Origin: an uncultured Pseudomonadota bacterium
GTDB taxonomy: Bacteria > Myxococcota_A > UBA9042 > CAIXZC01
Length of the DNA: 34,061 nucleotides
Reading direction: 5' to 3'
NCBI GenBank assembly: GCA_937884235.1
Contig: CALGBT010000815.1
Coordinates: 1-34,061 of the forward strand
Shown here piece by piece: positions 7,423-15,694 of this stretch. The position numbers and the translations under genes were made by a program. The notes under the pieces are model-generated. The model saw nothing but the letters and a program-made list of their open reading frames with translations. It made no database searches and had not been told where the DNA came from. Every line of letters starts with the position of its first letter. The first letter of the stretch is position 1.

Positions 7423-9302
7423 CCCTCTTTGATGGTCTCCAACTCTTCCCAACGAGCGTAGGCAATCTCCAGCTCACCTTCCACTGCGGTGCTGCGACGT
7501 CTGGCAACAGCCACCGCATCCCCGGGCTGCCGATAGAATTCTGCGTCGGCCAGCTTCTCGAAGAGGACCGCCTTTTCGCCTTCGAGTTCGTCGATGAGGG
7601 GTTCCAGTGCGGCCAGCTCTTGCGTCTCTTTGAAGGACAGCCTGCGGGGGCGCACCGGGCGCACCCGAGGAGTCTTTGGTGCCGCCACCGCACTCTCCGC
7701 CACCGGCACCGGCCGTTGGGCCAGCCAATCGTCGTAGCCGCCGGCGTACTCGACCACGGCACCGGCTCCCTCCAGGGCGTACGTGCTGGTCACCACGTTG
7801 TTGAGGAACTCTCGGTCATGGCTGACGAGGAGCAAGGTGCCGGTATAGCCGATGAGCAGTTCTTCCAGCAACTCCAGCGTCTCGACGTCAAGATCGTTGG
7901 TTGGTTCGTCCAGAACCAACACGTTGGAAGGGTAGGTGAAGAGCCGGGCCAGGACCAGTCGATTACGCTCGCCGCCGGAGAGTGACGCCACCTGCATGTC
8001 GACCCGGTCGCGGGGAAAGAGGAAGTTCGCCAGGTAGGCGTAGATATGCATGGCGCGCCCATCGAACATGAAGATTTCCCGGCCATCCGCCACCGCCTCG
8101 CGGACTGACTGCTCCGGGTCAATGGAGGAGCGCAGCTGGTCGGAATAGACCACCTCCAGCTCAACGCCGTGGCCCACCTTGCCAGCCCCCGGTTGCAACT
8201 CCCCCAGGAGCAGTCGCAGCAAGGTGGTCTTCCCTGAGCCGTTGGCTCCGAGAATGCCCAACTTGTCGCCTCGGACGATGCGGCAGCCAAAGTTCTCGAT
8301 GATCAGATCATTGGTATAGCCGAAAGAGACCTCCTCGGCCTCCATGATCATGTCGCCGGAGCGCTTGACCCGCTGCAGCCTCAGCTTTGCCCGGCCCAGT
8401 TCTTCCCGGCGCTGGACACGCAGCTCACGCAGTTTCTCCAGAGCTCGCACCCGACCTTCATTCCTGGTTCGGCGCGCTTTGATTCCCTTGCGAACCCAGG
8501 TCTCCTCTTTGGCCAGCTTCTTGTCCAAAGCGCTCCAATTGGCCGCTTCCACTTCCAACTGCTGCACCTTGCGCTCGCGAAAAGTGTCGTAGTCACAATC
8601 CCAACTGGTAACCTGGCCTCGATCAATCTGCAGAATGCGGTTGGCGACATGACGAGCCAGCATGCGGTCGTGGGTTACCAGCAACAAGGTTCCCTCAAAG
8701 CGCAGCAGCCGGCCCTCGAGCCAGCCGATGGTCTCGATGTCCAGGTGATTCGTGGGCTCATCCAGGAGCAGCAGATCGGGACGAGCCACCAGGGCTCGGG
8801 CCAACAGTACACGGCGCTTGACGCCGCCCGAACGCGTCGTGAAGTCATCCTGGCCGTTCAAGGAGAGGTCGGCAAGGGTCCGCTCGACCTGCTGATAGAG
8901 CTGCCAACCGTCGGCCAGCTCCAGTTCCTGCTGGACCCTGGCCAAACGCGCCAGCTTCCCGGGAGATGACGAGTGGGCCACTTCGGCCGCCGCAAAATGG
9001 TACTCTGTCAACAACTCTCCCTGGCGCGCCAGCCCTCCGGCAACCACTTGATAGATGGTCCCGGTCAATTCTATGGGGACTTCCTGGGGAAGATATGAGA
9101 TGCGCAGGCCCGGCTCGACGTAGCGCTCCCCGGAGGTGGGTTCCAGAAAGCCCGCCAGACACTTCAGCAGACTGGTCTTGCCCGAGCCGTTGCGCCCCAC
9201 AAGAACAACCCGCTCGCCGCGTTCAAGTTGCAGGTCAGCCCCGTCCAACAGGGGGGGCTGGCCAAAAGAGATGCCGACATTTCGCAAAGAGAGCAGCGCC
9301 AT
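7410..9302 (-). CDS. uup: ABC-F family ATPase, Uup-like
   Basis: A 630-aa cytoplasmic protein with two ABC ATPase domains and no membrane segments, as in the ABC-F group that acts on ribosomes. Domain 1 has Walker A GRNGSGKTS (36-44), a signature region reading SGGVKRRV and Walker B LLLLDEPTNHLD with a THD switch. A charged linker follows (VQQLEVEAANWSALDKKL ... RRTRNEGRVRALEKL). Domain 2 has Walker A GANGSGKTT (about 350), signature LSGGERNRL and Walker B VLVLDEPTNDLD with SHD. The C-terminal part (about 560-625) is charged and probably coiled-coil, which points to Uup rather than EttA. The first signature has Val-Lys where LSGGxxRR is usual. Only 4 bases separate it from the upstream gene, whose Lys codon run supplies the purine-rich sequence ahead of this ATG. 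The stop lies inside the 3' end of the convergent lipoprotein gene. Confidence 0.92.
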   Translation of the reverse strand: MALLSLRNVGISFGQPPLLDGADLQLERGERVVLVGRNGSGKTSLLKCLAGFLEPTSGERYVEPGLRISYLPQEVPIELTGTIYQVVAGGLARQGELLTEYHFAAAEVAHSSSPGKLARLARVQQELELADGWQLYQQVERTLADLSLNGQDDFTTRSGGVKRRVLLARALVARPDLLLLDEPTNHLDIETIGWLEGRLLRFEGTLLLVTHDRMLARHVANRILQIDRGQVTSWDCDYDTFRERKVQQLEVEAANWSALDKKLAKEETWVRKGIKARRTRNEGRVRALEKLRELRVQRREELGRAKLRLQRVKRSGDMIMEAEEVSFGYTNDLIIENFGCRIVRGDKLGILGANGSGKTTLLRLLLGELQPGAGKVGHGVELEVVYSDQLRSSIDPEQSVREAVADGREIFMFDGRAMHIYAYLANFLFPRDRVDMQVASLSGGERNRLVLARLFTYPSNVLVLDEPTNDLDVETLELLEELLIGYTGTLLLVSHDREFLNNVVTSTYALEGAGAVVEYAGGYDDWLAQRPVPVAESAVAAPKTPRVRPVRPRRLSFKETQELAALEPLIDELEGEKAVLFEKLADAEFYRQPGDAVAVARRRSTAVEGELEIAYARWEELETIKEGQGE

Positions 9303-9306
9303 ATTG

Positions 9307-10323
9307 CTATTTCTTCTTCTTGGGGGGGCTTGGTTTCAAGACATCGGCGGGTACCTTCATGATCTCCAGGAGAAGCTCATCGCCAGCCTTCTCGCCATAT
9401 CGCTTCACAGCCCGAAACCACTTCACTTTCGGGTTGGTGGCCCAGGCACGAAAGTTCTCGCCGGAATGATGGAAGTACATGTAATCATGTTTGGTTGGGT
9501 GCGTATGGAGGACCACACTGCGGTCGTCGAAGGGCAGCGCCGCGATATTGGCTCTGAAGTCCCCGTCACGGTACTCAAAGTAATACTCTGCATTGGAGAG
9601 ATAGAAGAGCCTTACCGGCAATCCAAAACGGCTGGCCGCAGCCCCGATGTCCTTCAGGGTGCTGGGTCCGGTGAGGTCACCACGCACAGGAATCACGCGG
9701 CCTTGCGCCCACAATCCCCGCACGAAATCGAACTGCTCGGGCTGGGTCAGCCAGGTCTCCAGCCCAAGCTTCTTGTAGTTGGCGCGCTGACGACCGAGGT
9801 GGCGGGCGATGGAGGGCCCGTCCCGCCGGTGCATGGTGGCCAACACCTTTCGCCGTTGCGGGTCCGTCACCTCCTGCTCAAGGAGAGCGGCGAACTTCTC
9901 TTTGCTCTCTGCAGCCCACCAGGAAGTCAGTTCCTCGGCTGTTTTTGCCTCGCCGAACAGCAGCCCGTAGATTACATGAATGTCAGTAATGTACTGGTCG
10001 AAATCCATGCAAATGACCAGCTCTGGTCGGCTCCAGCCAGCCAGCAGGTAGTTCTGCTCCGCCCCGACCCCCAGTTGGATACCGCCGAGCTCTTTTGCGA
10101 CATCACGAAAGAGTCGCAGGTGCCGCTCATTGCTGGTGGTGTAGTGCACGTCCCTAATCAGTTTCGGCGGCTTCGGGTCAAAGCGAACAGCCTTCAGAGC
10201 CTCAGCCAGTTCCAGGGCGATGGGTGCGGAGTCAGCCCCGCGCTTCGGCTCCTGGGCGAGGACCGGAGATGCCCATGACAGGGTCAGTAGGAGAACCATG
10301 AAACAACGGCGATACCGGACCAT
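9307..10323 (-). CDS. Exported protein of the LIC_10091 type, function unknown
   Basis: A 338-aa protein with a signal peptide (MVRYRRCFMVLLLTLSWASPVLA). Conserved-looking blocks are TTSNERHL, GGIQLGVGAEQNYLLAGW, RPELVICMDFDQ, then GRVIPVRGDLTGPSTL, FYLSNAEYYFEY and PFDDRSVVLHTH. As far as I recall, this SNE / GVGxEQN / RVIPVxGD / FYxSNxEyY set is that of a conserved family first named from Leptospira LIC_10091. The fold may be methyltransferase-like, but that rests on memory. It ends in a short Lys run (PPKKKK). GGAGG lies 4 bases before the ATG. It is the first gene of a likely two-gene operon with the ABC-F ATPase. It is divergent from the Asp23 operon. Confidence 0.7.
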   Translation of the reverse strand: MVRYRRCFMVLLLTLSWASPVLAQEPKRGADSAPIALELAEALKAVRFDPKPPKLIRDVHYTTSNERHLRLFRDVAKELGGIQLGVGAEQNYLLAGWSRPELVICMDFDQYITDIHVIYGLLFGEAKTAEELTSWWAAESKEKFAALLEQEVTDPQRRKVLATMHRRDGPSIARHLGRQRANYKKLGLETWLTQPEQFDFVRGLWAQGRVIPVRGDLTGPSTLKDIGAAASRFGLPVRLFYLSNAEYYFEYRDGDFRANIAALPFDDRSVVLHTHPTKHDYMYFHHSGENFRAWATNPKVKWFRAVKRYGEKAGDELLLEIMKVPADVLKPSPPKKKK

Positions 10324-10354
10324 CTTACCTCCGACGAAAACCTCAAGGTGGTGG

Positions 10355-10360
10355 AGTATA
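10355..10360 (-). promoter_or_regulatory. Candidate -10 element for the LIC_10091-like gene
   Basis: TATACT on the minus strand (5 of 6 matches to TATAAT), 31 bases before the ATG. The hexamer 17 bases upstream (TTTCTC) is a poor -35. Confidence 0.4.
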
Positions 10361-10398
10361 CCCGATTTCGCAGGATGGAGAAAGCCAGATTACGGTCC

Positions 10399-10428
10399 TT
10401 GACTTGCCCCCTCGGTGCGCCCTAAAGT
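10399..10428 (+). promoter_or_regulatory. Candidate sigma-70 promoter of the Asp23-AmaP-PspC operon
   Basis: TTGACT (10399-10404), an 18-base spacer and TAAAGT (10423-10428). The -10 lies between GCCCT and AGGGC, which form a small inverted repeat (GCCCTaaagtgtaAGGGC), so a regulator could bind over it. Confidence 0.5.
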
Positions 10429-10490
10429 GTAAGGGCACTGGAGGGAAACCCCGGGTGCACTCACCAATCAACACCAAACGGAGGCTCCAG

Positions 10491-10865
10491 ATGGGCACTG
10501 TTAAAGGAAACGTCACATTGACCCCCGAAGTTGTAAACCAGATTGCAGGCCACTCCGCGAGAGGAGTTGAGGGATTGCACCGACTGGGCAAGGCCAGCTT
10601 CTTCAACAAGTTGAAGGGCGGCGACGCACTGGGCGATGGCATTCTGGCCGAGGTGGGTAACGAGGAGGTCGCCTTCGACATCGACGTGGTCATCGAATAT
10701 GGCTACCCGCTTGAAGAAGTCTCAGAGCGACTGCGCAACAATATCTCGTCCCAGGTCAAGACCATGCTGGGGCGCACGGTGGTCGAGTGCAATATCAACG
10801 TCGTCGGGGTGCACTTCCCGGAGCCGGAAGTAGTTAAAGAAACTCCGCCCAAGCGGGTCAAGTAG
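10491..10865 (+). CDS. Asp23/Gls24 family envelope stress protein
   Basis: A 124-aa soluble protein. It opens GTVKGNVTLTPEVVNQIAGHSARGVEGLHRLG, the standard Asp23/DUF322 start. It continues with GILAEVGNEEVAFDIDVVIEYGYPLEEVSERLRNNISSQVKTMLGRTVVECNINVVGVHF, the paired strands and helix of the family. In Staphylococcus, Asp23 is tethered to the membrane by AmaP, and the next gene is an AmaP homologue. ATG 10491 has GGAGG 6 bases upstream; a longer frame from 10404 overlaps the promoter and is rejected. The protein ends in a short basic tail (TPPKRVK). Confidence 0.92.
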   Translation: MGTVKGNVTLTPEVVNQIAGHSARGVEGLHRLGKASFFNKLKGGDALGDGILAEVGNEEVAFDIDVVIEYGYPLEEVSERLRNNISSQVKTMLGRTVVECNINVVGVHFPEPEVVKETPPKRVK

Positions 10866-10869
10866 CGAC

Positions 10870-11451
10870 ATGCATGCGCTCAACCGCATCATCACGGCCC
10901 TCTTCTCGTTGGCCCTGGCGGCAGCCTCACTGCTGACCATAGCCCTGGCGACGGGGAGCCTCTCTCCCGACCGACTGCAGATCATCGACCGGGCCCGGGA
11001 CACGCTCACGCGCCTGCCATTGCTCGGGGCCACGACCATCGCCACGGTGCTCCTGATAGCCACCGGCACGCTGCTCTTCGCCGGGTTGCTTCTGGTGGCC
11101 CAGTTCCGGCGCACTGCACGACACGGTTATCTGGTGCGAGAGGATGACTCGGGGACCTTCACGGTGCAGCCAGAGGCAGTTGTGGACATTGCCGCTTTCG
11201 TGGGCAAGACCATTTCCGGAGTGGATTCCGTGGCCTGCACCAGCAAGCAGACCAAGGACGGAGAGTTGGAAGTGCGCTGCAAGGTCTTCTTCCGTCCGGG
11301 GGCGGCCCTCGAAAAGACCGGAGTATTATTCCGTGACGAATTCCGCCAGCAGCTTGAGGAGTTGACCGGTCTCAAGGTGGGGAAATTGGATCAGGTGGCG
11401 GTCTATCGGTCTGGACGTCCGGGGCGCGAGAAGCGCCGCCACCTGGTTTGA
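10870..11451 (+). CDS. amaP: AmaP-like alkaline shock response membrane anchor protein
   Basis: A 193-aa membrane protein with two N-terminal membrane helices (about residues 8-27 and 54-77), a short loop between them, and a cytoplasmic Asp23-like domain. That domain has GTFTVQPEAVVDIAAFVGKTISGVDSV, LEVRCKVFFRPGAALEKTG, then RQQLEELTGLKVGKLDQVAVY. The role by family is to hold Asp23 at the membrane. It begins 4 bases after the Asp23 stop, and its stop overlaps the ribosome-binding site of the PspC gene, so the three are surely one operon. Confidence 0.88.
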   Translation: MHALNRIITALFSLALAAASLLTIALATGSLSPDRLQIIDRARDTLTRLPLLGATTIATVLLIATGTLLFAGLLLVAQFRRTARHGYLVREDDSGTFTVQPEAVVDIAAFVGKTISGVDSVACTSKQTKDGELEVRCKVFFRPGAALEKTGVLFRDEFRQQLEELTGLKVGKLDQVAVYRSGRPGREKRRHLV

Positions 11452-11461
11452 GGTGGGCGGC

Positions 11462-11860
11462 ATGATGGGACTCTATCGTAGCGGCACTGATACAGTTGTT
11501 TGGGGAGTCTGTGGCGGCCTGGCCGAGGTCTTTGGCGTGCGGCCGTCAGTGGTTCGACTCGCCTTCTCTCTCCTCGGTCTGGCCAGCGGCATTGGCATCG
11601 TGCTTTATGTTGTTCTGGCGCTGGTCCTCCCCCTGGAAGGAAGAAGTTCCGGCAATCTGCTGGAGACCTTCCAGAACAACCTCGAAGAGGTCGTCGCCAC
11701 CTTCCCGGCTCGGCGTCGCTCTCTCGGCGTGGTGCTGGTCGTTGCCGGAGTCCTGTTCTTCCTGGCGCAAAGCGGCTTTTTTGGTTGGCTCAGATGGAAT
11801 ACGGCGTTGCCCCTGCTACTGATCCTCGCAGGAGTCGCACTCTTCTGGCAGAACGACTGA
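11462..11860 (+). CDS. PspC domain membrane protein
   Basis: A 132-aa membrane protein. The N-terminus is the PspC domain: GLYRSGTDTVVWGVCGGLAEVFGVRPSVVRLAFSLLGLASGIGIVLYVVLALVLPLE, with a membrane helix at its end. A polar linker follows, then two more hydrophobic segments (SLGVVLVVAGVLFFLAQSGFF, LPLLLILAGVALF). PspC proteins sense or relay membrane stress. ATG 11462 (or 11465) follows GAGGTGGG, which overlaps the AmaP stop; the GTG at 11453 lies inside that ribosome-binding site. It is the last gene of the Asp23 operon and is convergent with the Cys-rich lipoprotein gene 19 bases away. Confidence 0.9.
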   Translation: MMGLYRSGTDTVVWGVCGGLAEVFGVRPSVVRLAFSLLGLASGIGIVLYVVLALVLPLEGRSSGNLLETFQNNLEEVVATFPARRRSLGVVLVVAGVLFFLAQSGFFGWLRWNTALPLLLILAGVALFWQND

Positions 11861-11879
11861 GCGGCAACTGCCCGAGTTT

Positions 11880-14800
11880 CTACCACTCAACATAGACGAC
11901 ACCGTTGGCACCTTTGCCGCCCGTGGGGCGACTGCCGTTGTAGCCGCCGGCGCCACCGCCGGAGCCATGTCCTTGACCGCCTTTGCCGGACCAACTCGCA
12001 CCGCCGTTGCCAGCAGTGGGGCCGGCCCCGTCGATGAGTAGGCCGCCGGCACCGCCGCCGCCGCTATGCGAAGAGGAGCCCGCAGCCCCGCCGGCCCCGG
12101 CAGTCAACGAGGCCAGCACAGCCCCGGCCAGGTTGTCAAAATGACCGCCACTGCCGCCCGAATAGGTGCAACCGTTCTGGCCGGCCGACCCGCCCTGGCC
12201 ACCCTTTCCTGCGCAGCCGGAATTGCCGGCACCGCCACCACCGCTGCCGCCATTACCCCCACCCGAGCCATTGGTATTCCCGCCGTTGCCGCCACTGGCA
12301 CTCAAGTAGCCCCCGAAGGAAGAGGTTGCCCCCTTGCTGCCCGGCGCGTCGTTGGTGTTGGCAACACCTCCATTACCGCCACCGCCGACCGTCACGGTCA
12401 CCACGCCAGCAACGTCGTAATTGCCGTAGAGAACGTAGCCTGAACCGCCGCCGCCGTAGTGGCTGCCGGCACCACCACCACCGCCACCAACCACTACGAC
12501 CCGCACAGTGCTTACCCCGGGTGGCACGGTGAAAGTCTGAGCGCCGCCGGTGTAAGTGAAGACCTTGTTGCCGGGCTGGTACTCCACGCAAGTCCCCGTC
12601 TGGCAGACGATTCCACCATCCTGGGTGCAGGCCGTGCCATCAGCCACGGGAGTGTAGAGACAGCCGCTACCAGCCTCGCAAGAGTCGTTGGTACATTCCT
12701 GGCTATCATCGCAGGTCAGGGCCGGCCCGCCGACGCAGGCCCCCTGGCTGCACTGATCCTGGGTAGTGCAGGCATTGGCATCATCGCAAGAGGCATCATT
12801 GGCGATGAAGGTGCAGCCCGCGGCAGGACTACAGCCATCGTCGGTGCAAGGGTTGCCGTCGAGACACTCAAGGGGTTCAGAACCGACACACACGCCGTCG
12901 ACGCAAGTGTCCGTCTTGGTGCACTGATTGTCGTCGTCACAGCTACCATCAATGGCCGTGTATTCGCAGCCGTTGGCGGGGTGGCAGGTATCGAGGGTGC
13001 AAGGATTGTCGTCATCACAATCGAGGGCACCGCCCGGTACGCAAGACCCATTGTCGCAAGCGTCACCAGTGGTGCACGCGTTGAAGTCTGTGCAGACCCC
13101 GGCGGTCGGCAAAAACTCGCAGCCCACGTTGGCATCGCAGCTATCGGCGGTGCAGATGTTACCGTCGTTGCAGTTGAGTTGCCCGCCGCCGGCGCATTGC
13201 CCCAATTCGCACTTCTCGCCCACGGTGCAGGCATCGCCATCATCGCAGGGAGCAGTATTGAAAGTGTGAATGCATCCCTGAAGCGGCGTGCAAGTATCAT
13301 TGGTGCACAGATTGTCGTCGTCGCAAGAGACCGCCTGAGTACCTTTGCAGGAACCGGCGCCGCAGATGTCGGCGAGGGTGCAGAGGTTGCCATCATCGCA
13401 GTCAGCTCCGTTAGCGGTGTGCACACAACCGGACTCCGGCGAGCACGAATCGTCGGTGCAGATGTTCTGATCATCGCAACCCAACGCACCGCTCCCCTGG
13501 CACTCGCCTTGAGCGCAAGTATCAACGGGAGTACAGATATTGCCGTCATCGCAGGGAGCAGCATTGTCGGCGTGAACGCAACCACCCGCAGGGTCGCAGG
13601 CATCGCTGGTGCACGGGTTCGCATCATCACAATCAAGCCACCCCTTGCCAACGCAAAGGCCACCAGAGCACAAATCGTTGAGAGTGCACGGGTTGCCATC
13701 GTCACATTTGCCGTCGTTGGGGACGTACTGACAGCCTTTCTTGGAATCGCAGGAATCGCTGGTGCAGTTGTTCTGGTCGTCGCAGGCCACCGCGATCTGG
13801 CCCTGACACTGGCCCTGGACACACGTGTCTGCCGCCGTGCAGAGGTCCTGATCGTCGCATGGTGCGCTGTTATGGGCGTACAGACAACCGCCCTGCGGAT
13901 TACACGAATCATTGGTGCAGACATCGCCATCATCGCAGTCTACGAGCCCCTCGAAAAGGCAATCACCGCCACCGCAATGATCGCCGAGGGTACAGTCGTT
14001 ACCATCGTCGCAGGGCTCAGCATTGGGCACGAAGGTGCAACCGCTGTTGTCGTCGCAGCTATCGTCAGTGCAGCCATTGGCATCGTCGCAAACCACCGGC
14101 ACCCCGCCCCCGCATTCGCCTTCGAAACAGGCATCACCCACGGTGCAAGGGTCGCCATCATCGCAGGCGAAACCCTGGTGATCCGGCACCAGTGCACATT
14201 CGCCCGTCCCCGGGTCACATGATGCCTTGACGCAAACTCCGTCAGGCCCTTCCGGTGCGGGGCAGGTCACCACCGTTCCCGGATCCACAAAGCACTGGTA
14301 AGGCAACTTGTCGAGTTGGCAGAAGAGCGTCCCGTTGCAAAGGTCACCATCTTCCAGAACAGCACAGTCGGCGTTGTCCTGGCATTCGCAGTCCACCGCA
14401 AAACCACTGCACTCGCCCTGGCTGCACTGGTCGTTGACGGTGCAAGGGTCACCATCATCGCAGGGCCCGGCGTTGAACTCCGCAGTGCACCCGCCAAGAC
14501 CATTGCAAAGATCGTCAGTACATGGATTGTCGTCGTCGCAGACAATGGGCAACCCGGTGCAGACGCCAGCTTCGCAGTGGTCACCCACGGTACAAGAGTC
14601 ACCATCCGCACACTCACCTTCCGAGAGGACTTGATGATCGCAACCCGCCTCTCCCATGCAGGAATCCTTGGTACAGGGGTTATCGTCATTACAAGGATTG
14701 ATGTAGTCCCCCTCCACTGCATTGGGTTCGTCGACCTCGCCATCGCAATCGTCGTCGATACCGTTGCATGATTCCAATTCCGGGACCGTGGCATCACAGT

Positions 14801-15533
14801 CAGTGAGACCCGCTTCGGCACAGAACCGCATGCCTTGACAGGTACCTATTTCATTAGCCACTTCACAGCCGGTCCAGAGCGACAACTCCACGGATCTTGA
14901 GGTGCAGGGGCAGACTCCGGCATCGGCAACACACTGCATGGTGGCGATGCCGTCCACGGTCTGGGCATCAACGCATGAAAAACCCCAGGGACAATCGCTG
15001 CCTTCAGCACAAACACTACCGCAGAACGCACCTTCGTCGCCGTAGTCCACGCAAACGTCCTCGGCACCGCTGGGACTCTTGCAGCTATCGCCACCATTGC
15101 ACGGCTTGCAGAGATTCGAGACATCGGACACGCAAATATAGACCACGTCGGGGTCAGCACCCGCCACCTGCTTGCACGACCATCCCGGGGGGCAATCCTC
15201 CTGGCAAGGAACCGTGCAAACCGCCTCTCCCATGTGCTCCACACACCAGCTCGACTGGCAATCGCCATTGCCCACGCAGGGGTCCAGAAAACATCCGGTT
15301 CCCGGCTCACACTCGACAAATGGCGCGTCCGGTCCCGAATCGAAACTCAACTCCGGCTCGATATAGAGGTCGGGCTCATCAGAAGCTTCCCCTGAGGAAG
15401 CCTCGTCCGGGACCGCAGATACGTCAGTCGTCGGGGTCGCATCCGGAACGTCGGCAACAGTAATTGTTGTCCCACCATTGTTGCAGGCAAAAAACATCAG
15501 AGTTGCGGCAAACAAAAAGCCAGTATTGCGCAT
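11880..15533 (-). CDS. Giant Cys-rich repeat lipoprotein with C-terminal Gly-rich domain
   Basis: A 1217-aa predicted outer-membrane lipoprotein. The signal peptide ends in lipobox LMFFAC (Cys17, then Asn). An acidic linker follows (EPDLYIEPELSFDSGPDAP). A Cys-rich head (about 75-250) includes VCPCTSRSVELSLW. A MopE-like motif CNGIDDDCDGEVDE sits near 256. From residue about 281 there are 51-aa repeats with 8 Cys each (CDDxNxCTxDSCxPxxGC ... PCDDGxxCTxxDxCxxGxCxG): two repeats, a conserved insert (LCNGTLFC ... PYQC ... CPAPEG), then about 10 more. Residues about 990-1217 are a Gly-rich domain that starts FTYTGGAQTFTVPPGVSTVRVVVVGGGGGG and ends GVVYVEW. The many Cys suggest a disulfide-bonded stalk, and the Asp-rich loops suggest Ca2+ binding; both are inference. 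GGAGG is 6 bases before the ATG. It is a paralogue of the proteins at 18813 and 31298. Confidence 0.88.
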   Translation of the reverse strand: MRNTGFLFAATLMFFACNNGGTTITVADVPDATPTTDVSAVPDEASSGEASDEPDLYIEPELSFDSGPDAPFVECEPGTGCFLDPCVGNGDCQSSWCVEHMGEAVCTVPCQEDCPPGWSCKQVAGADPDVVYICVSDVSNLCKPCNGGDSCKSPSGAEDVCVDYGDEGAFCGSVCAEGSDCPWGFSCVDAQTVDGIATMQCVADAGVCPCTSRSVELSLWTGCEVANEIGTCQGMRFCAEAGLTDCDATVPELESCNGIDDDCDGEVDEPNAVEGDYINPCNDDNPCTKDSCMGEAGCDHQVLSEGECADGDSCTVGDHCEAGVCTGLPIVCDDDNPCTDDLCNGLGGCTAEFNAGPCDDGDPCTVNDQCSQGECSGFAVDCECQDNADCAVLEDGDLCNGTLFCQLDKLPYQCFVDPGTVVTCPAPEGPDGVCVKASCDPGTGECALVPDHQGFACDDGDPCTVGDACFEGECGGGVPVVCDDANGCTDDSCDDNSGCTFVPNAEPCDDGNDCTLGDHCGGGDCLFEGLVDCDDGDVCTNDSCNPQGGCLYAHNSAPCDDQDLCTAADTCVQGQCQGQIAVACDDQNNCTSDSCDSKKGCQYVPNDGKCDDGNPCTLNDLCSGGLCVGKGWLDCDDANPCTSDACDPAGGCVHADNAAPCDDGNICTPVDTCAQGECQGSGALGCDDQNICTDDSCSPESGCVHTANGADCDDGNLCTLADICGAGSCKGTQAVSCDDDNLCTNDTCTPLQGCIHTFNTAPCDDGDACTVGEKCELGQCAGGGQLNCNDGNICTADSCDANVGCEFLPTAGVCTDFNACTTGDACDNGSCVPGGALDCDDDNPCTLDTCHPANGCEYTAIDGSCDDDNQCTKTDTCVDGVCVGSEPLECLDGNPCTDDGCSPAAGCTFIANDASCDDANACTTQDQCSQGACVGGPALTCDDSQECTNDSCEAGSGCLYTPVADGTACTQDGGIVCQTGTCVEYQPGNKVFTYTGGAQTFTVPPGVSTVRVVVVGGGGGGAGSHYGGGGSGYVLYGNYDVAGVVTVTVGGGGNGGVANTNDAPGSKGATSSFGGYLSASGGNGGNTNGSGGGNGGSGGGGAGNSGCAGKGGQGGSAGQNGCTYSGGSGGHFDNLAGAVLASLTAGAGGAAGSSSHSGGGGAGGLLIDGAGPTAGNGGASWSGKGGQGHGSGGGAGGYNGSRPTGGKGANGVVYVEW
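12580..14693 (-). repeat. Tandem 51-codon Cys/Asp-rich repeats (paralogue 1)
   Basis: About 12 units of 153 bp, plus one degenerate last unit. Two units precede a conserved non-repeat insert. The unit consensus has Cys at positions 1, 7, 12, 18, 27, 33, 39 and 44. Units differ widely in sequence, so the array is old rather than recently expanded. Confidence 0.8.
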
Positions 15534-15558
15534 GAGGTGCCTCCGTAATCGTCACGCG

Positions 15559-15587
15559 ATAGTACAGTCCGCGAGCCATTGCTGCAA
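15559..15587 (-). promoter_or_regulatory. Candidate promoter of Cys-rich lipoprotein 1
   Basis: On the minus strand, TTGCAG (15582-15587), a 17-base spacer and TACTAT (15559-15564), 25 bases before the ATG. Each hexamer matches consensus at 4 of 6 positions. Confidence 0.45.
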
Positions 15588-15694
15588 GTCAGGCACCACG
15601 CGGGCCCGGTCGATTTTTTGTGCTTCTGCCCCTGCTCCTCCCGATATAGAGGATGGAGCAATCCTGCCCCAGCGACCGCAGCAAGGAGGCATCC

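Noticed and set aside
6527..7432. 301-aa open frame overlapping the Gly-rich lipoprotein
   Set aside because: An out-of-frame reading of Gly codons (GGC/GGT to Ala, Arg and Trp) with no domain; the lipoprotein frame has signal peptide, lipobox and a sensible module structure.
12459..14222. 587-aa open frame on the plus strand opposite Cys-rich gene 1
   Set aside because: Its Ala/Val/Ile-rich repeats are the reverse complement of the Cys/Asp-rich codons (TGC, GAC, GAT). Similar long frames appear opposite all three paralogues (for example 31322-33355 plus, 19218-20477 and 20706-21995 minus), so they are by-products of biased codons.
12580..14693. CRISPR array
   Set aside because: The periodicity is 153 bp and coding, with Cys spacing kept and no identical short repeats with unique spacers.
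15604..15624. Intrinsic terminator (CGGGCCCG followed by a T-run)
   Set aside because: The palindrome has no loop and no plus-strand gene ends nearby; it lies in a divergent promoter region.
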